From CAYGGE01 sp966250865 (GTDB lineage Bacteria > Patescibacteriota > UBA1384 > CAYGGE01), in NCBI GenBank assembly GCA_966250865.1, contig CBINIT010000032.1, positions 1 to 10,433 of the forward strand: a stretch of 10,433 nt of DNA, read 5' to 3'. Shown one piece after another: positions 1 through 6,156 of the stretch (position 1 is the first letter of the stretch; the number at the start of each line of letters is the position of its first letter). The notes beneath the pieces were generated by a model that searched no databases, was not told the DNA's origin, and saw only the letters and a program-made list of their open reading frames with translations. Both the position numbers and the translations under genes were made by a program.

Positions 1-80
1 GCTGTCTGGCTCAGCAGAGAGTTAAAGCATGCTTCAAGGTAGGGTTGGCTATTATAGCCGACAATAATGATCGCTGTCAT
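1..80 (-). CDS. GT2-type glycosyltransferase, N-terminal fragment (runs off window)
   Basis: An ATG at 80-78 opens a frame that stays open to the window edge and gives 26 residues beginning MTAIIIVGYNSQPYLEACF and continuing NSLLSQT. The hydrophobic first strand, the V-x-Y-N-S turn and the following helix with S-L-L-x-Q-T are the classic opening of GT-A fold family 2 glycosyltransferases (nucleotide-sugar binding). It starts only 5 nt after the DUF2304 stop on the same strand, so it is probably the third gene of the run that begins at 1104. The DxD and acceptor regions lie outside the window, so the donor and acceptor cannot be inferred. The Shine-Dalgarno signal is weak (AGGTG very close to the ATG), suggesting coupling to the upstream gene. 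Confidence 0.75.
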   Translation of the reverse strand, partial: MTAIIIVGYNSQPYLEACFNSLLSQT

Positions 81-85
81 AACAC

Positions 86-421
86 CTACTTATCGAGCTG
101 GTTAAGGCTAATCTTTCTGGCAAGATTGTTCAGTTGGTACTCAATCCGAGCGGCCTTGGCGTAGACGCGGTAGATAATATAGAGCATAAAAATAAAGGCG
201 AGACTGACCACGGAGCCAAGGGTTAGGGTGTAGTCTTTGGTGAACTGATTGATGCGTTCGATAAGCAACGGATATACGACGAGGGTCGTTGCAATAATCC
301 AAATGACACTCCAGAATACAAACATAATAAGTGTCTCTTGCTTCTTCTTAAAGTCGAGATAACTTTTTGCGATCGTCGTGAGAGCAAGAATGACGGCCAA
401 TAGCTTAATAACAATAATCAT
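86..421 (-). CDS. DUF2304 family small membrane protein
   Basis: This 111-residue protein has three strongly hydrophobic segments, at about residues 2-20, 31-55 and 66-90, and a basic/polar C-terminal tail (KAARIEYQLNNLARKIS) likely to be cytosolic and helical. The size, three-helix layout and position directly after a dolichol-phosphate-mannose-synthase-like gene match the DUF2304 family, often found beside such glycosyltransferases. The precise role of that family is not established; a membrane anchor or partner for the soluble glycosyltransferase is the usual guess. Its ATG overlaps the glycosyltransferase stop as ATGA (421-418), a translational-coupling arrangement, so the two proteins are probably made together. 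The family call is from memory of the pattern, not from a search. Confidence 0.75.
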   Translation of the reverse strand: MIIVIKLLAVILALTTIAKSYLDFKKKQETLIMFVFWSVIWIIATTLVVYPLLIERINQFTKDYTLTLGSVVSLAFIFMLYIIYRVYAKAARIEYQLNNLARKISLNQLDK

Positions 422-1104
422 GAGCGTATCCTCCTGGTAAGTAGGCCAAGGACAATATTAATCGCATTGAGCGCAGCTTGGCCTTTAGACTTTGAATAGT
501 CAGTATATATTGTGGTGATCGGTACTTCTTTATAGCGCAATTTCTTCGCTTTGATTTCTCCTATGATCTCTGAGCAGAGCTCATAGCCAGTAGTAGACAG
601 CTCCATCATATCGAGTGCCTTGCGGGTAAAGGCCTTGTAACCGCTTTGCGAGTCGCTCACCCAGATACCGAAAAAGGCAAAAGTGACGAAGTTTAATAGG
701 TTATTGCCGAGCACTTTGTACTTCGGCATGGCTTCGGATTTCTGAATAAGTCGGGAGCCGATGACCACATCGACTTCATCTTTGACGAGTGGCTTAATCA
801 GGTTGGCCATATCGGCGCCGTCGTGCTGACCATCGCCATCCATCGTAACTACGATGTCGGCACCAAGTCGCTTTGCCGCTTCGAGTCCAGTGAGAGTCGT
901 TCCGCCCATGCCAAGGTTAATTGATTGGCGTAGGCAAATGGCGCCGGCCTGCTCAGCTTTCTTTTTCGTGCTGTCTTGTGAGTAGTCATCAACAACAAGA
1001 GGCGTTATCTTGTCGATGCCTTTAAGTGTTTTAGGGATCGACTGAATAACGTCTTTAATAACCCGCGATTCGTTGTGGGCTGGAATAACTACAACCAAAT
1101 GCAT
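418..1104 (-). CDS. Family 2 glycosyltransferase, dolichol/polyprenyl-phosphate mannosyltransferase-like
   Basis: This 228-residue GT-A fold enzyme is predicted to transfer a sugar from a nucleotide donor to a polyprenyl-phosphate carrier at the cytoplasmic face of the membrane. The opening strand VVVIPAHNE (residues 4-12), the acidic pair D39-D40 in VVDDYSQDST, the metal-binding DGDGQ at 89-93 and the later SDSQSGYKAF (150-159) are the ordered motifs of the DPM1/polyprenol-phosphate glycosyltransferase group. It lacks the C-terminal membrane helices of longer homologues; the adjoining DUF2304 protein may supply membrane attachment (inference). The start is ATG at 1104. There is no Shine-Dalgarno sequence, and the promoter at 1122-1150 predicts a leader of only about 11 nt. 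Sugar identity cannot be read from sequence. Confidence 0.88.
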   Translation of the reverse strand: MHLVVVIPAHNESRVIKDVIQSIPKTLKGIDKITPLVVDDYSQDSTKKKAEQAGAICLRQSINLGMGGTTLTGLEAAKRLGADIVVTMDGDGQHDGADMANLIKPLVKDEVDVVIGSRLIQKSEAMPKYKVLGNNLLNFVTFAFFGIWVSDSQSGYKAFTRKALDMMELSTTGYELCSEIIGEIKAKKLRYKEVPITTIYTDYSKSKGQAALNAINIVLGLLTRRIRS

Positions 1105-1121
1105 AAGATAGACTCAGTGTC

Positions 1122-1150
1122 ATCATATAGCGAAACAATAGGTTTGTAAA
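1122..1150 (-). promoter_or_regulatory. Sigma70-type promoter for the glycosyltransferase/DUF2304 run
   Basis: On the minus strand TTTACA (1150-1145) and TATGAT (1127-1122) are separated by exactly 17 nt. Each box matches 5 of 6 consensus positions. The expected start site, near 1115, leaves about 11 nt before the ATG at 1104. A short inverted repeat (GGTTT/AAACC, 1141-1152) overlaps the -35 box. Confidence 0.7.
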
Positions 1151-1175
1151 CCTAATAGTAGGTAATAAAATGCAA

Positions 1176-1201
1176 CAGGGAGCATCAAACGATGCTCCCT
1201 G
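1176..1201 (-). terminator. Rho-independent terminator of the 90-residue membrane protein gene
   Basis: A perfect 11-bp stem (1176-1186 with 1191-1201) carries a 4-nt loop. It lies 18 nt downstream of the stop at 1220 and is followed on the minus strand by a T-rich stretch (TTGCATTTTATT). It insulates the orphan gene from the glycosyltransferase promoter just beyond. Confidence 0.8.
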
Positions 1202-1219
1202 GGGCGGGTCGACTACAAG

Positions 1220-1492
1220 TCAGTCTCGCAGTCTGGTGCCAACTTCCATCCCTACCGCTACACCGGCGGCGAAGATAGTTAATATCGCGACTCCTTGTAC
1301 GCCGAACTGTTCGGCGACAAAGACTGGTATCGTGATCCAGACTAAGGGACAGGTCACGATACAGCCAGTGAGGAGTACGATAAGATCGATCGATGCCCTG
1401 ATTGCGGTCAGGGTATGCTCTGCGATGATCATCCAGAGCGGTGTGCAGTTTTCCCGTTCGGCGGGGGCGGCTGGGGTTGCTGCTGATTCCAT
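1220..1492 (-). CDS. Small predicted membrane protein, unknown function
   Basis: This frame encodes 90 residues. An Ala/Pro-rich polar N-terminus (about 1-17) precedes a long hydrophobic stretch (about 30-56, containing LIVLLTGCIVTCPLVWITI) and a second hydrophobic helix (about 62-83, VAILTIFAAGVAVGMEVG), ending in the basic tail TRLRD. Two membrane helices with a short polar loop are likely. I do not recognise the family. Support for a real gene comes from context: a plausible promoter upstream, an excellent terminator 18 nt downstream, and a hydrophobicity pattern unlikely for a shadow frame. The start is uncertain because the ATG at 1492 has no Shine-Dalgarno sequence; a later ATG at residue 21 would keep both helices. 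It is a monocistronic unit transcribed away from the rodZ-recA genes. Confidence 0.6.
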   Translation of the reverse strand: MESAATPAAPAERENCTPLWMIIAEHTLTAIRASIDLIVLLTGCIVTCPLVWITIPVFVAEQFGVQGVAILTIFAAGVAVGMEVGTRLRD

Positions 1493-1527
1493 TCAGTAAA
1501 GGTCTCGAAGGTGAATGAATTAGATGC

Positions 1528-1556
1528 ACTTTAGCATAATGCTAATGATTTGTCGA
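1528..1556 (-). promoter_or_regulatory. Candidate promoter with embedded palindromic operator
   Basis: On the minus strand TCGACA (1556-1551, 5/6 to consensus) is followed after 17 nt by TAAAGT (1533-1528, 4/6). A perfect interrupted palindrome, TTAGCATAATGCTAA (1531-1545, 7-bp arms around one base), spans the spacer and the edge of the -10 box, exactly where a dimeric repressor or activator would act. It probably drives the 90-residue membrane protein. No regulator can be named. Confidence 0.45.
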
Positions 1557-1568
1557 CTGTAGTTTTAA

Positions 1569-1582
1569 GAATTAATTAATTC
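1569..1582. repeat. Perfect 14-bp AT-rich palindrome in the divergent intergenic region
   Basis: GAATTAATTAATTC reads identically on both strands. It sits in the 184-nt gap between the divergently transcribed membrane-protein gene and the rodZ-like gene, upstream of both promoters. It could be a protein-binding site or an AT-rich upstream element. AT-rich palindromes also occur by chance, so the functional claim is weak. Confidence 0.35.
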
Positions 1583-1641
1583 ATCTTCGCTATGCTGTGT
1601 GTTGAGTCCCTTGTCTTATGGGTGCACTCGGCGCTTGTTTG

Positions 1642-1670
1642 TCGTCAACTCTTGAGGTCTATGGTATAGT
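1642..1670 (+). promoter_or_regulatory. Promoter of the rodZ-recA-recX run, predicting a leaderless mRNA
   Basis: TCGTCA (1642-1647, 4/6) and TATAGT (1665-1670, 5/6) are spaced by 17 nt. The -10 box ends only 6 nt before the ATG at 1677, so transcription is expected to begin at or within a base or two of the start codon. There is accordingly no Shine-Dalgarno sequence. Confidence 0.6.
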
Positions 1671-1676
1671 AGTCCC

Positions 1677-2444
1677 ATGACTCCAGAGTTCAAGAAGAAG
1701 GCTATTAAGCCGACAAAAACTGTCGGACAACGTCTTAAAGCGGCTCGTCTAGAGAAGAAGATGACGCTTGAGATGGTTGAAGAACAGACGAATATTAAAC
1801 TGAAGTACCTTAAAGCGATCGAACAAGACCGACACGATGTTTTGCCGACCGAAGTATATACTTTAGGTTTTATTCGATGCTATGGCGAAACGGTAGGGCT
1901 GAACCCCAAGCGACTGATCGATCAGTACCACTTAGAGCATGAGGCATTTACGACAGCTAAAGGCCAAACTACGGCGGTACTAGCTCCCTCGACAACCCTG
2001 AAACGCTCGACGGTCATTGTCACTCCTCGCATGCTCTTCCTGTTGGGTACTGCGACATTGGTGCTAGCACTGGTGCTGTACATTGCGAGCGGAGTTCGTA
2101 CGTTCTTAGCTCCGCCAAGCTTAGTTATCGAGAAACCTCGAGTAGAGAGTCGCATCACGAGCAGTCAGCTGGATGTTGTAGGCAAAACTGATCCAGCCGT
2201 AAGCCTGACGATTAACGGTGAGCTTATCAACGTTGAACCTAGTGGGAAATTTAAACAGCAGCTTGCGGTTATCCCTGGTTTAAATACTCTAGAGTTTACC
2301 GCCGTAAACCGTGTCGGTAAGGAGACAAAGCAGACGATTAAAGTGTTGGCTGAGTACGAAATTGCTACCCCTGAACCTAGCCCCCTCCCCAGTCCTTCGC
2401 CATCGCCTACTTCGTCACCAGTACCGAGTCCGAGTAACAATTAA
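1677..2444 (+). CDS. RodZ-like protein: cytosolic HTH, one membrane helix, extracellular Ig-like domain
   Basis: This 255-residue protein has a basic N-terminus followed by a RodZ/HTH_25-type helix-turn-helix (about 17-90: GQRLKAARLEKKMTLEMVEE, then TNIKLKYLKAIE and YTLGFIRCYGE). After a polar linker comes one membrane helix (about 118-138, MLFLLGTATLVLALVLYIA) and an outside domain (about 150-225) with the SLTINGELINVEPSGKF pattern of Ig-like glucodextranase-B-type repeats. The C-terminus is a Pro/Ser repeat tail of about 25 residues. RodZ proteins couple the cytoskeleton to the cell-wall elongation machinery; the extracellular domain and P/S tail suggest envelope attachment here. The neighbourhood parallels the rodZ (ymfM)-pgsA-cinA-recA order of Firmicutes, with pgsA and cinA missing. 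It is probably cotranscribed with recA, which starts 11 nt after its stop. Confidence 0.8.
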   Translation: MTPEFKKKAIKPTKTVGQRLKAARLEKKMTLEMVEEQTNIKLKYLKAIEQDRHDVLPTEVYTLGFIRCYGETVGLNPKRLIDQYHLEHEAFTTAKGQTTAVLAPSTTLKRSTVIVTPRMLFLLGTATLVLALVLYIASGVRTFLAPPSLVIEKPRVESRITSSQLDVVGKTDPAVSLTINGELINVEPSGKFKQQLAVIPGLNTLEFTAVNRVGKETKQTIKVLAEYEIATPEPSPLPSPSPSPTSSPVPSPSNN

Positions 2445-2455
2445 AGGAGTTCATC

Positions 2456-3523
2456 ATGGCAAACGATGGAAAGCAACAAGCGTTAGAAATGGCGCTTGGT
2501 CAAATTGAAAAGCAGTTCGGCAAAGGCTCAATTATGCGTATGGGCGAATCGCGAAGTCTTGCCGTTGAAACCATTCCAACTGGTTCGCTCGCGCTTGATC
2601 TTGCGCTGGGCGCTGGTGGTGTTCCCCGGGGTCGTATTGTTGAGATCTATGGGCCTGAATCTTCAGGTAAGACAACGCTCGCGATTCATATTATGCGAGA
2701 AGCCCAGAAGCAGGGTGGCATGGCTGCGATTGTCGATGCAGAGCATGCATTTGACCCTGACTATGCGAAGCGTATTGGGGTTAATATCGATGAGCTGCTC
2801 ATCTCTCAGCCAGACACCGGCGAACAGGCTTTGGAGATTGTCGAAACGTTGGTCCGTAGTAATGCTCTCGATGTTATCGTGATTGACTCTGTTGCGGCCC
2901 TGGTACCAAGAGCAGAAATTGAGGGCGAAATGGGTGATGCCATGGTTGGGGTTCAGGCACGCTTGATGAGCCAGGCCTTGCGTAAGCTCACCGGTGCCAT
3001 TTCGAAAAGCAAGACTGTCGTCATCTTCATTAACCAAATCCGTATGAAGATCGGTGTCATGTTTGGTAACCCAGAAACAACCTCGGGTGGTAACGCCTTG
3101 AAGTTTTATGCCTCAGTCCGTATGGATATTCGACGTAAAGAACAGATTAAAGTTGGTGATGATACGATCGGTATCCATGTCGGAGTCAAGATTGTAAAGA
3201 ACAAAATTGCTCCCCCATTCCGTACCGCTGAATTCGATCTTATGTACGAAGGTGGTATTTCCTATGAAGGTGACTTGATTGAACTGGGAGTGAAATACGA
3301 TATCGTCGCAAAGAGCGGCTCCTGGTATCAATACCAAGAAGAAAAGCTTGGCCAAGGCAAAGAAGGAGCCAGACAGTATCTGAAAGACCATCCTGAAACG
3401 ACTAAAAAGATTGCGGATGCCATTACCGCCGCGGCCATGCCCAAAAAGGGTGAAGCCGAAGCACCAGTAAAAAATGAAGCGGCTACTTTACCAGAGCCAG
3501 CCGAGGTGGACGCTGAGGAGTAA
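2456..3523 (+). CDS. recA: Recombinase RecA
   Basis: RecA forms ATP-dependent filaments on single-stranded DNA, catalyses strand exchange and, in many bacteria, triggers LexA cleavage. The protein has 355 residues, the usual family length. The N-terminal helix carries the RecA signature KQFGKGSIMRMGE, Walker A is GPESSGKTT (66-74), Walker B is around DVIVIDSVAAL, and the DNA-binding L1/L2 region contains MGDAMVGVQARLMSQALRKL and NQIRMKIGVMFGNPETT. No intein interrupts it. The C-terminal tail is acidic (AEVDAEE), as in autoinhibitory RecA tails. A strong AAGGAG (2444-2449) lies 6 nt before the ATG and overlaps the end of the upstream stop codon. recX follows with a 4-nt gap. I saw no LexA box of the CTGT-N8-ACAG or GAAC-N4-GTTC kind upstream. 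Confidence 0.98.
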   Translation: MANDGKQQALEMALGQIEKQFGKGSIMRMGESRSLAVETIPTGSLALDLALGAGGVPRGRIVEIYGPESSGKTTLAIHIMREAQKQGGMAAIVDAEHAFDPDYAKRIGVNIDELLISQPDTGEQALEIVETLVRSNALDVIVIDSVAALVPRAEIEGEMGDAMVGVQARLMSQALRKLTGAISKSKTVVIFINQIRMKIGVMFGNPETTSGGNALKFYASVRMDIRRKEQIKVGDDTIGIHVGVKIVKNKIAPPFRTAEFDLMYEGGISYEGDLIELGVKYDIVAKSGSWYQYQEEKLGQGKEGARQYLKDHPETTKKIADAITAAAMPKKGEAEAPVKNEAATLPEPAEVDAEE

Positions 3524-3527
3524 GTAT

Positions 3528-3989
3528 ATGGACGAATGGGTTCAGAAAACGATGCAACAGGCCCTTCGGTACCTTGAGCGTCGTGCCCGAACAGAACAAG
3601 AACTCCGAAAGAAACTCCGCGATAAACAACTCCCGCCTCAAGCAATTGAGGCGGTTTTGGTTAAGCTTAAAGATCTTGGATATGTGAATGACCAGAAGTA
3701 CGCACTAGACTTTCAACGGTCGCGCGATGACTACAAACCCACGGGCAAGCAGAGACTGAAAGTTGAGCTCTACCAAAAAGGCGTACCAAAAGACGTTATC
3801 GAGACGGTTCAAACTGATAAAGAAAAAGAGTTCTCACTTGCCTTGCGAGCGGCTGAAACACGACTTCGACAATACGCTGGTCTCGACAAAGAAGTCTTTT
3901 ATCGCCGAATGTCTGGCTTTCTCGCCAGGCGTGGTTTTGATTATGGAACCATTAAACAGGTTATCGATAAACTCCAAAAACCACTTTAA
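3528..3989 (+). CDS. recX: RecA regulator RecX
   Basis: The protein has 153 residues from the ATG at 3528. This start is preferred because GAGGAG (3515-3520), inside the last codons of recA, lies 7 nt upstream; an in-frame ATG further upstream would overlap recA by about 50 nt. The all-helical tandem three-helix pattern is clear: ALRYLERRARTEQELRKKL, the hallmark LKDLGYVNDQKYALDFQRSR, RLKVELYQKGVPKDVIE, and a final FLARRGFDYGTIKQVI repeat. RecX binds RecA filaments and limits their growth. Adjacency to recA is the usual arrangement, and the shared Shine-Dalgarno/stop region implies translational coupling. No terminator hairpin was found in the 14 nt before the next promoter. Confidence 0.92.
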   Translation: MDEWVQKTMQQALRYLERRARTEQELRKKLRDKQLPPQAIEAVLVKLKDLGYVNDQKYALDFQRSRDDYKPTGKQRLKVELYQKGVPKDVIETVQTDKEKEFSLALRAAETRLRQYAGLDKEVFYRRMSGFLARRGFDYGTIKQVIDKLQKPL

Positions 3990-4002
3990 ACCAGTTAGTC
4001 AC

Positions 4003-4031
4003 TTGACTTTTTGATCTCAAACAGGTATACT
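4003..4031 (+). promoter_or_regulatory. Strong sigma70-type promoter of the Nudix-like cassette
   Basis: TTGACT (4003-4008, 5/6) and TATACT (4026-4031, 5/6) are separated by 17 nt. It begins 14 nt after the recX stop. The predicted start near 4038 gives a leader of about 80 nt, much longer than for other genes in the window. Confidence 0.75.
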
Positions 4032-4041
4032 CTCTTGTTCT

Positions 4042-4055
4042 GGCGATACGTTGCC
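4042..4055 (+). promoter_or_regulatory. Leader motif GGCGATACGTTGCC near the 5' end of the transcript
   Basis: This 14-nt element can fold as a short GGC/GCC hairpin and lies about 5 nt from the predicted transcript start. An equivalent element (11 of 14 identical) occupies the leader of the other G+C-rich cassette at 9943-9956. The match suggests a shared post-transcriptional signal, for example for mRNA stability or protein binding. The function is unknown. Confidence 0.4.
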
Positions 4056-4119
4056 CCGTTGCTAGAATGTTTGTTTATTGTGGGGCACTATCCCGCGGCT
4101 CTTCAGGAGGGACCGGGAA

Positions 4120-4893
4120 ATGGATCGGATTCGCGTTACGAACACCTGCGCGGTTGCACTGATTTATTGGGACAGGAACCCGCGTAACCTCTTCATCGAG
4201 GTGAAAGATGACGGTCACCCTATGAAACTGGTGCGCCGTCAGCTCTGCCCCATCGGGGGCAATTGGATTGGTCCCGCTGCTCTGGCGGATCGGTCGCCGC
4301 GTGACACCTGCGTTCGTGAATTGCTGGAGGAGCTTTCCTTCGAGCGGCCCCTTCGGTCCTCGCTGGAACTCGGCCTGCTCGGTCACCTGGCAGAAGGCGA
4401 CTTCGCGCCCACGCCGGAGCCGACTATCGCGCCGGATCCGGCAGCCGTGGGACTCCTTGCGGATCTCAAGGGTATTATCACGAGCCGGCTGGAGCCCGTG
4501 GTTGCGACCATTAACACGGTCACCACCGAAGCACTCCGTCGGGCTGACCCGGAATACCCGAAAGAGGGATTCACGTTCCTCGCGAACTACTTCGGCTGCC
4601 CTCTGGGCGACGATGAGTGGATCCGGCTGGCAGAACTGCAAAGAACTTACGGGAACCTCTCGAACGAGTCCGTCACCTTGACCGTGCGTCTCGAGCAGAT
4701 CCTGGCTCAGGGTACGAAGCTGGCGTTCGGCCATGATGTCGGGCTCCGTACGCTTCTACTCGGCCTCGGTGTTCACGAGGCCAGTCGGATCGCGACGGTC
4801 AACGGCGTCAGCTACGATGTCGTCGGCATGCCCGCGGCGAGCTACGAAGAGGTGCTCGCCGCGTACGATGTAGCCAGGCGGCCACAGCCGTAG
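4120..4893 (+). CDS. Divergent Nudix-like hydrolase, unknown substrate
   Basis: The protein has 257 residues from the ATG at 4120, chosen because AGGAGG (4105-4110) lies 9 nt upstream; an in-frame TTG at 4078 has no such support. Residues 10-50 read as the Nudix beta-strand core, ending in CPIGGNWIG, the equivalent of the usual P-G-G loop. RELLEEL (66-72) is the catalytic helix core with R66, E67, E70 and E71. The first half of the box is altered: G51-x5-D57-x8-R66 instead of G-x5-E-x7-R, and the G after EE is Ser. A C-terminal extension of about 170 residues is not recognised. If active it would hydrolyse a nucleoside-diphosphate-linked compound, but a non-catalytic or sensor role is possible. 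Base composition is clearly more G+C-rich (about 60% by eye) than recX and metK, hinting at transfer or different selection. Confidence 0.65.
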   Translation: MDRIRVTNTCAVALIYWDRNPRNLFIEVKDDGHPMKLVRRQLCPIGGNWIGPAALADRSPRDTCVRELLEELSFERPLRSSLELGLLGHLAEGDFAPTPEPTIAPDPAAVGLLADLKGIITSRLEPVVATINTVTTEALRRADPEYPKEGFTFLANYFGCPLGDDEWIRLAELQRTYGNLSNESVTLTVRLEQILAQGTKLAFGHDVGLRTLLLGLGVHEASRIATVNGVSYDVVGMPAASYEEVLAAYDVARRPQP

Positions 4894-4920
4894 TACCCAG
4901 TACCTGCTGGGTTACGACGA

Positions 4921-4962
4921 AGAAGGCCTCCGGATCAATTCCGGAGGCCTTCTCGCGTTTTT
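4921..4962 (+). terminator. Strong terminator of the Nudix-like gene, convergent with metK
   Basis: A perfect 14-bp stem (4921-4934 with 4940-4953) with a 5-nt loop is followed by CGCG and a run of five T. A smaller hairpin (4895-4900 with 4907-4912) lies between it and the stop codon. On the minus strand the tail is only moderately T-rich (TTCTTCGTCGT), so it may also serve metK, whose stop is at 4973, but less well. Confidence 0.85.
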
Positions 4963-4972
4963 AAAGGGTTTA

Positions 4973-6103
4973 CTATTTGAGCGTCTCAACTAAATCCAGC
5001 TTCTCCCAGGGGAGTTCCAGATCAGCCCTCCCAAAATGGCCGTAGGCTGCCGTCTGGCGATAGATTGGTCGACGTAGGTTAAAGCGTTCGATGATTCCTT
5101 TCGGTGTTAGGTCGACGCGTTGTTGAATGGTCTCTACTAATTCTTTTTCCTCTATAGCTCCTGTTCCTTTGGTATCTACCAAAAGCGCGACAGGATCAGC
5201 AACACCAATCGCATAGGCGAGTTGGACTTCGCATCGCTGCGCTAGGCCAGCAGCGACAATGTTCTTTGCGAGATATCGCGCCATATAGGCGCCAGAACGA
5301 TCTACTTTGGTCGCATCTTTCCCAGAAAATGCGCCGCCACCGTGGGCGACTACTGGTCCATAGGTATCGATAATGATCTTCCTCCCCGTTAGCCCGGTAT
5401 CGCCTTGGGGTCCTCCGGTCACAAATCGGCCGGTTGGATTGATTAAAAGTTTGGTTTTTGACGGATCATAGTATCTGCCAAGAATTGGCCTGATCACATG
5501 CTTGGTAAGATCAAGGTGCAACTCCTCTTGTGTTGCATCGGGATGATGCTGGGCCGAAACGATCACTGAGCTCGCAAAAATCTCTTGGCCATGTTCCTCA
5601 ATGGTGACTTGTGCTTTGCCGTCAGGACGAAGGTAGGGGATGGTCCCATCTTTTCTGACCTTAGCGAGTTTTCTGGTTAGGCCATGAGCGAGTACCGTTG
5701 CCAGCGGCATGAGCTCTTCTGTCTCATTGGTCGCATAACCAACCATAATTCCTTGATCCCCGGCCCCACCGGTATCGACGCCTTGGGCGATATCGGGTGA
5801 TTGCTGGTGGATGCTTAAGAGCACGCCGCATGACTCGGCATCAAACCCAAAAGATGGGTCCGTGTAGCCGATCTCTCGAACAACGCCACGGGCCACCTGT
5901 TCTATATCTACATAGCCTTGGGTGGTTACCTCGCCAGTAATAATGATCTGTCCGATGGTGACGAGTGTTTCGCAGGCGACTCGAGAGTCTGGATCTTGGA
6001 CGAGAAAGGCGTCGAGAATGGCATCGGAAATCTGATCGGCAATCTTGTCTGGATGCCCCTCAGTAACTGACTCTGCAGTTTGAGTAGAGTATAGTTTCTC
6101 CAT
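4973..6103 (-). CDS. metK: S-adenosylmethionine synthetase
   Basis: MetK makes S-adenosylmethionine from methionine and ATP in the cytosol, hydrolysing the released triphosphate. The 376 residues are close to the family norm. Visible motifs are the N-terminal TEGHPDK (14-20, with catalytic H17 and D19), the GAGDQG signature (113-118), INPTGRFVTGGPQGDTG (221-237) and the phosphate-loop motif GGGAFSGKD (255-263), so all active-site blocks are present. The ATG at 6103 is preceded by GGGAGG (6117-6112) at 8-nt spacing. That Shine-Dalgarno is the 3' arm of the riboswitch terminator hairpin. The upstream SAM riboswitch implies product feedback: high SAM should shut the gene off. It is monocistronic and convergent with the Nudix-like gene. 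Confidence 0.98.
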   Translation of the reverse strand: MEKLYSTQTAESVTEGHPDKIADQISDAILDAFLVQDPDSRVACETLVTIGQIIITGEVTTQGYVDIEQVARGVVREIGYTDPSFGFDAESCGVLLSIHQQSPDIAQGVDTGGAGDQGIMVGYATNETEELMPLATVLAHGLTRKLAKVRKDGTIPYLRPDGKAQVTIEEHGQEIFASSVIVSAQHHPDATQEELHLDLTKHVIRPILGRYYDPSKTKLLINPTGRFVTGGPQGDTGLTGRKIIIDTYGPVVAHGGGAFSGKDATKVDRSGAYMARYLAKNIVAAGLAQRCEVQLAYAIGVADPVALLVDTKGTGAIEEKELVETIQQRVDLTPKGIIERFNLRRPIYRQTAAYGHFGRADLELPWEKLDLVETLK

Positions 6104-6105
6104 AT

Positions 6106-6129
6106 AAAAAACCTCCCACTAACGAGAGG
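6106..6129 (-). terminator. Riboswitch expression platform: terminator hairpin containing the metK Shine-Dalgarno
   Basis: On the minus strand CCTCTC (6129-6124) pairs with GGGAGG (6117-6112) across a 6-nt loop, giving a 6-bp stem with one G-U pair, followed directly by six T (6111-6106) and the metK ATG at 6103. GGGAGG is also the only credible metK ribosome-binding site. The hairpin could therefore end transcription and also hide the ribosome-binding site on any transcript that escapes. The alternative partner for CCTCTCG is CGAGAGG inside the aptamer (6170-6164). Confidence 0.75.
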
Positions 6130-6156
6130 CTGCTTTTTATTCGCGTAGGCGAATCG

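Noticed and set aside
1185..1529. Overlapping minus-strand 114-residue frame over the 90-residue membrane protein
   Set aside because: It starts with GTG, is Arg/Ser/His-rich without recognisable structure, and runs into the terminator hairpin; the 90-residue frame has coherent membrane helices.
1583..2455. LexA/SOS box upstream of the rodZ-recA genes
   Set aside because: No CTGT-N8-ACAG or GAAC-N4-GTTC site was found by eye in the intergenic region or just before recA.
4075..4734. Long 219-residue minus-strand frame antisense to the Nudix-like gene
   Set aside because: It has the composition of a shadow frame of G+C-rich coding DNA, no Shine-Dalgarno, and ends inside the leader of the real gene.
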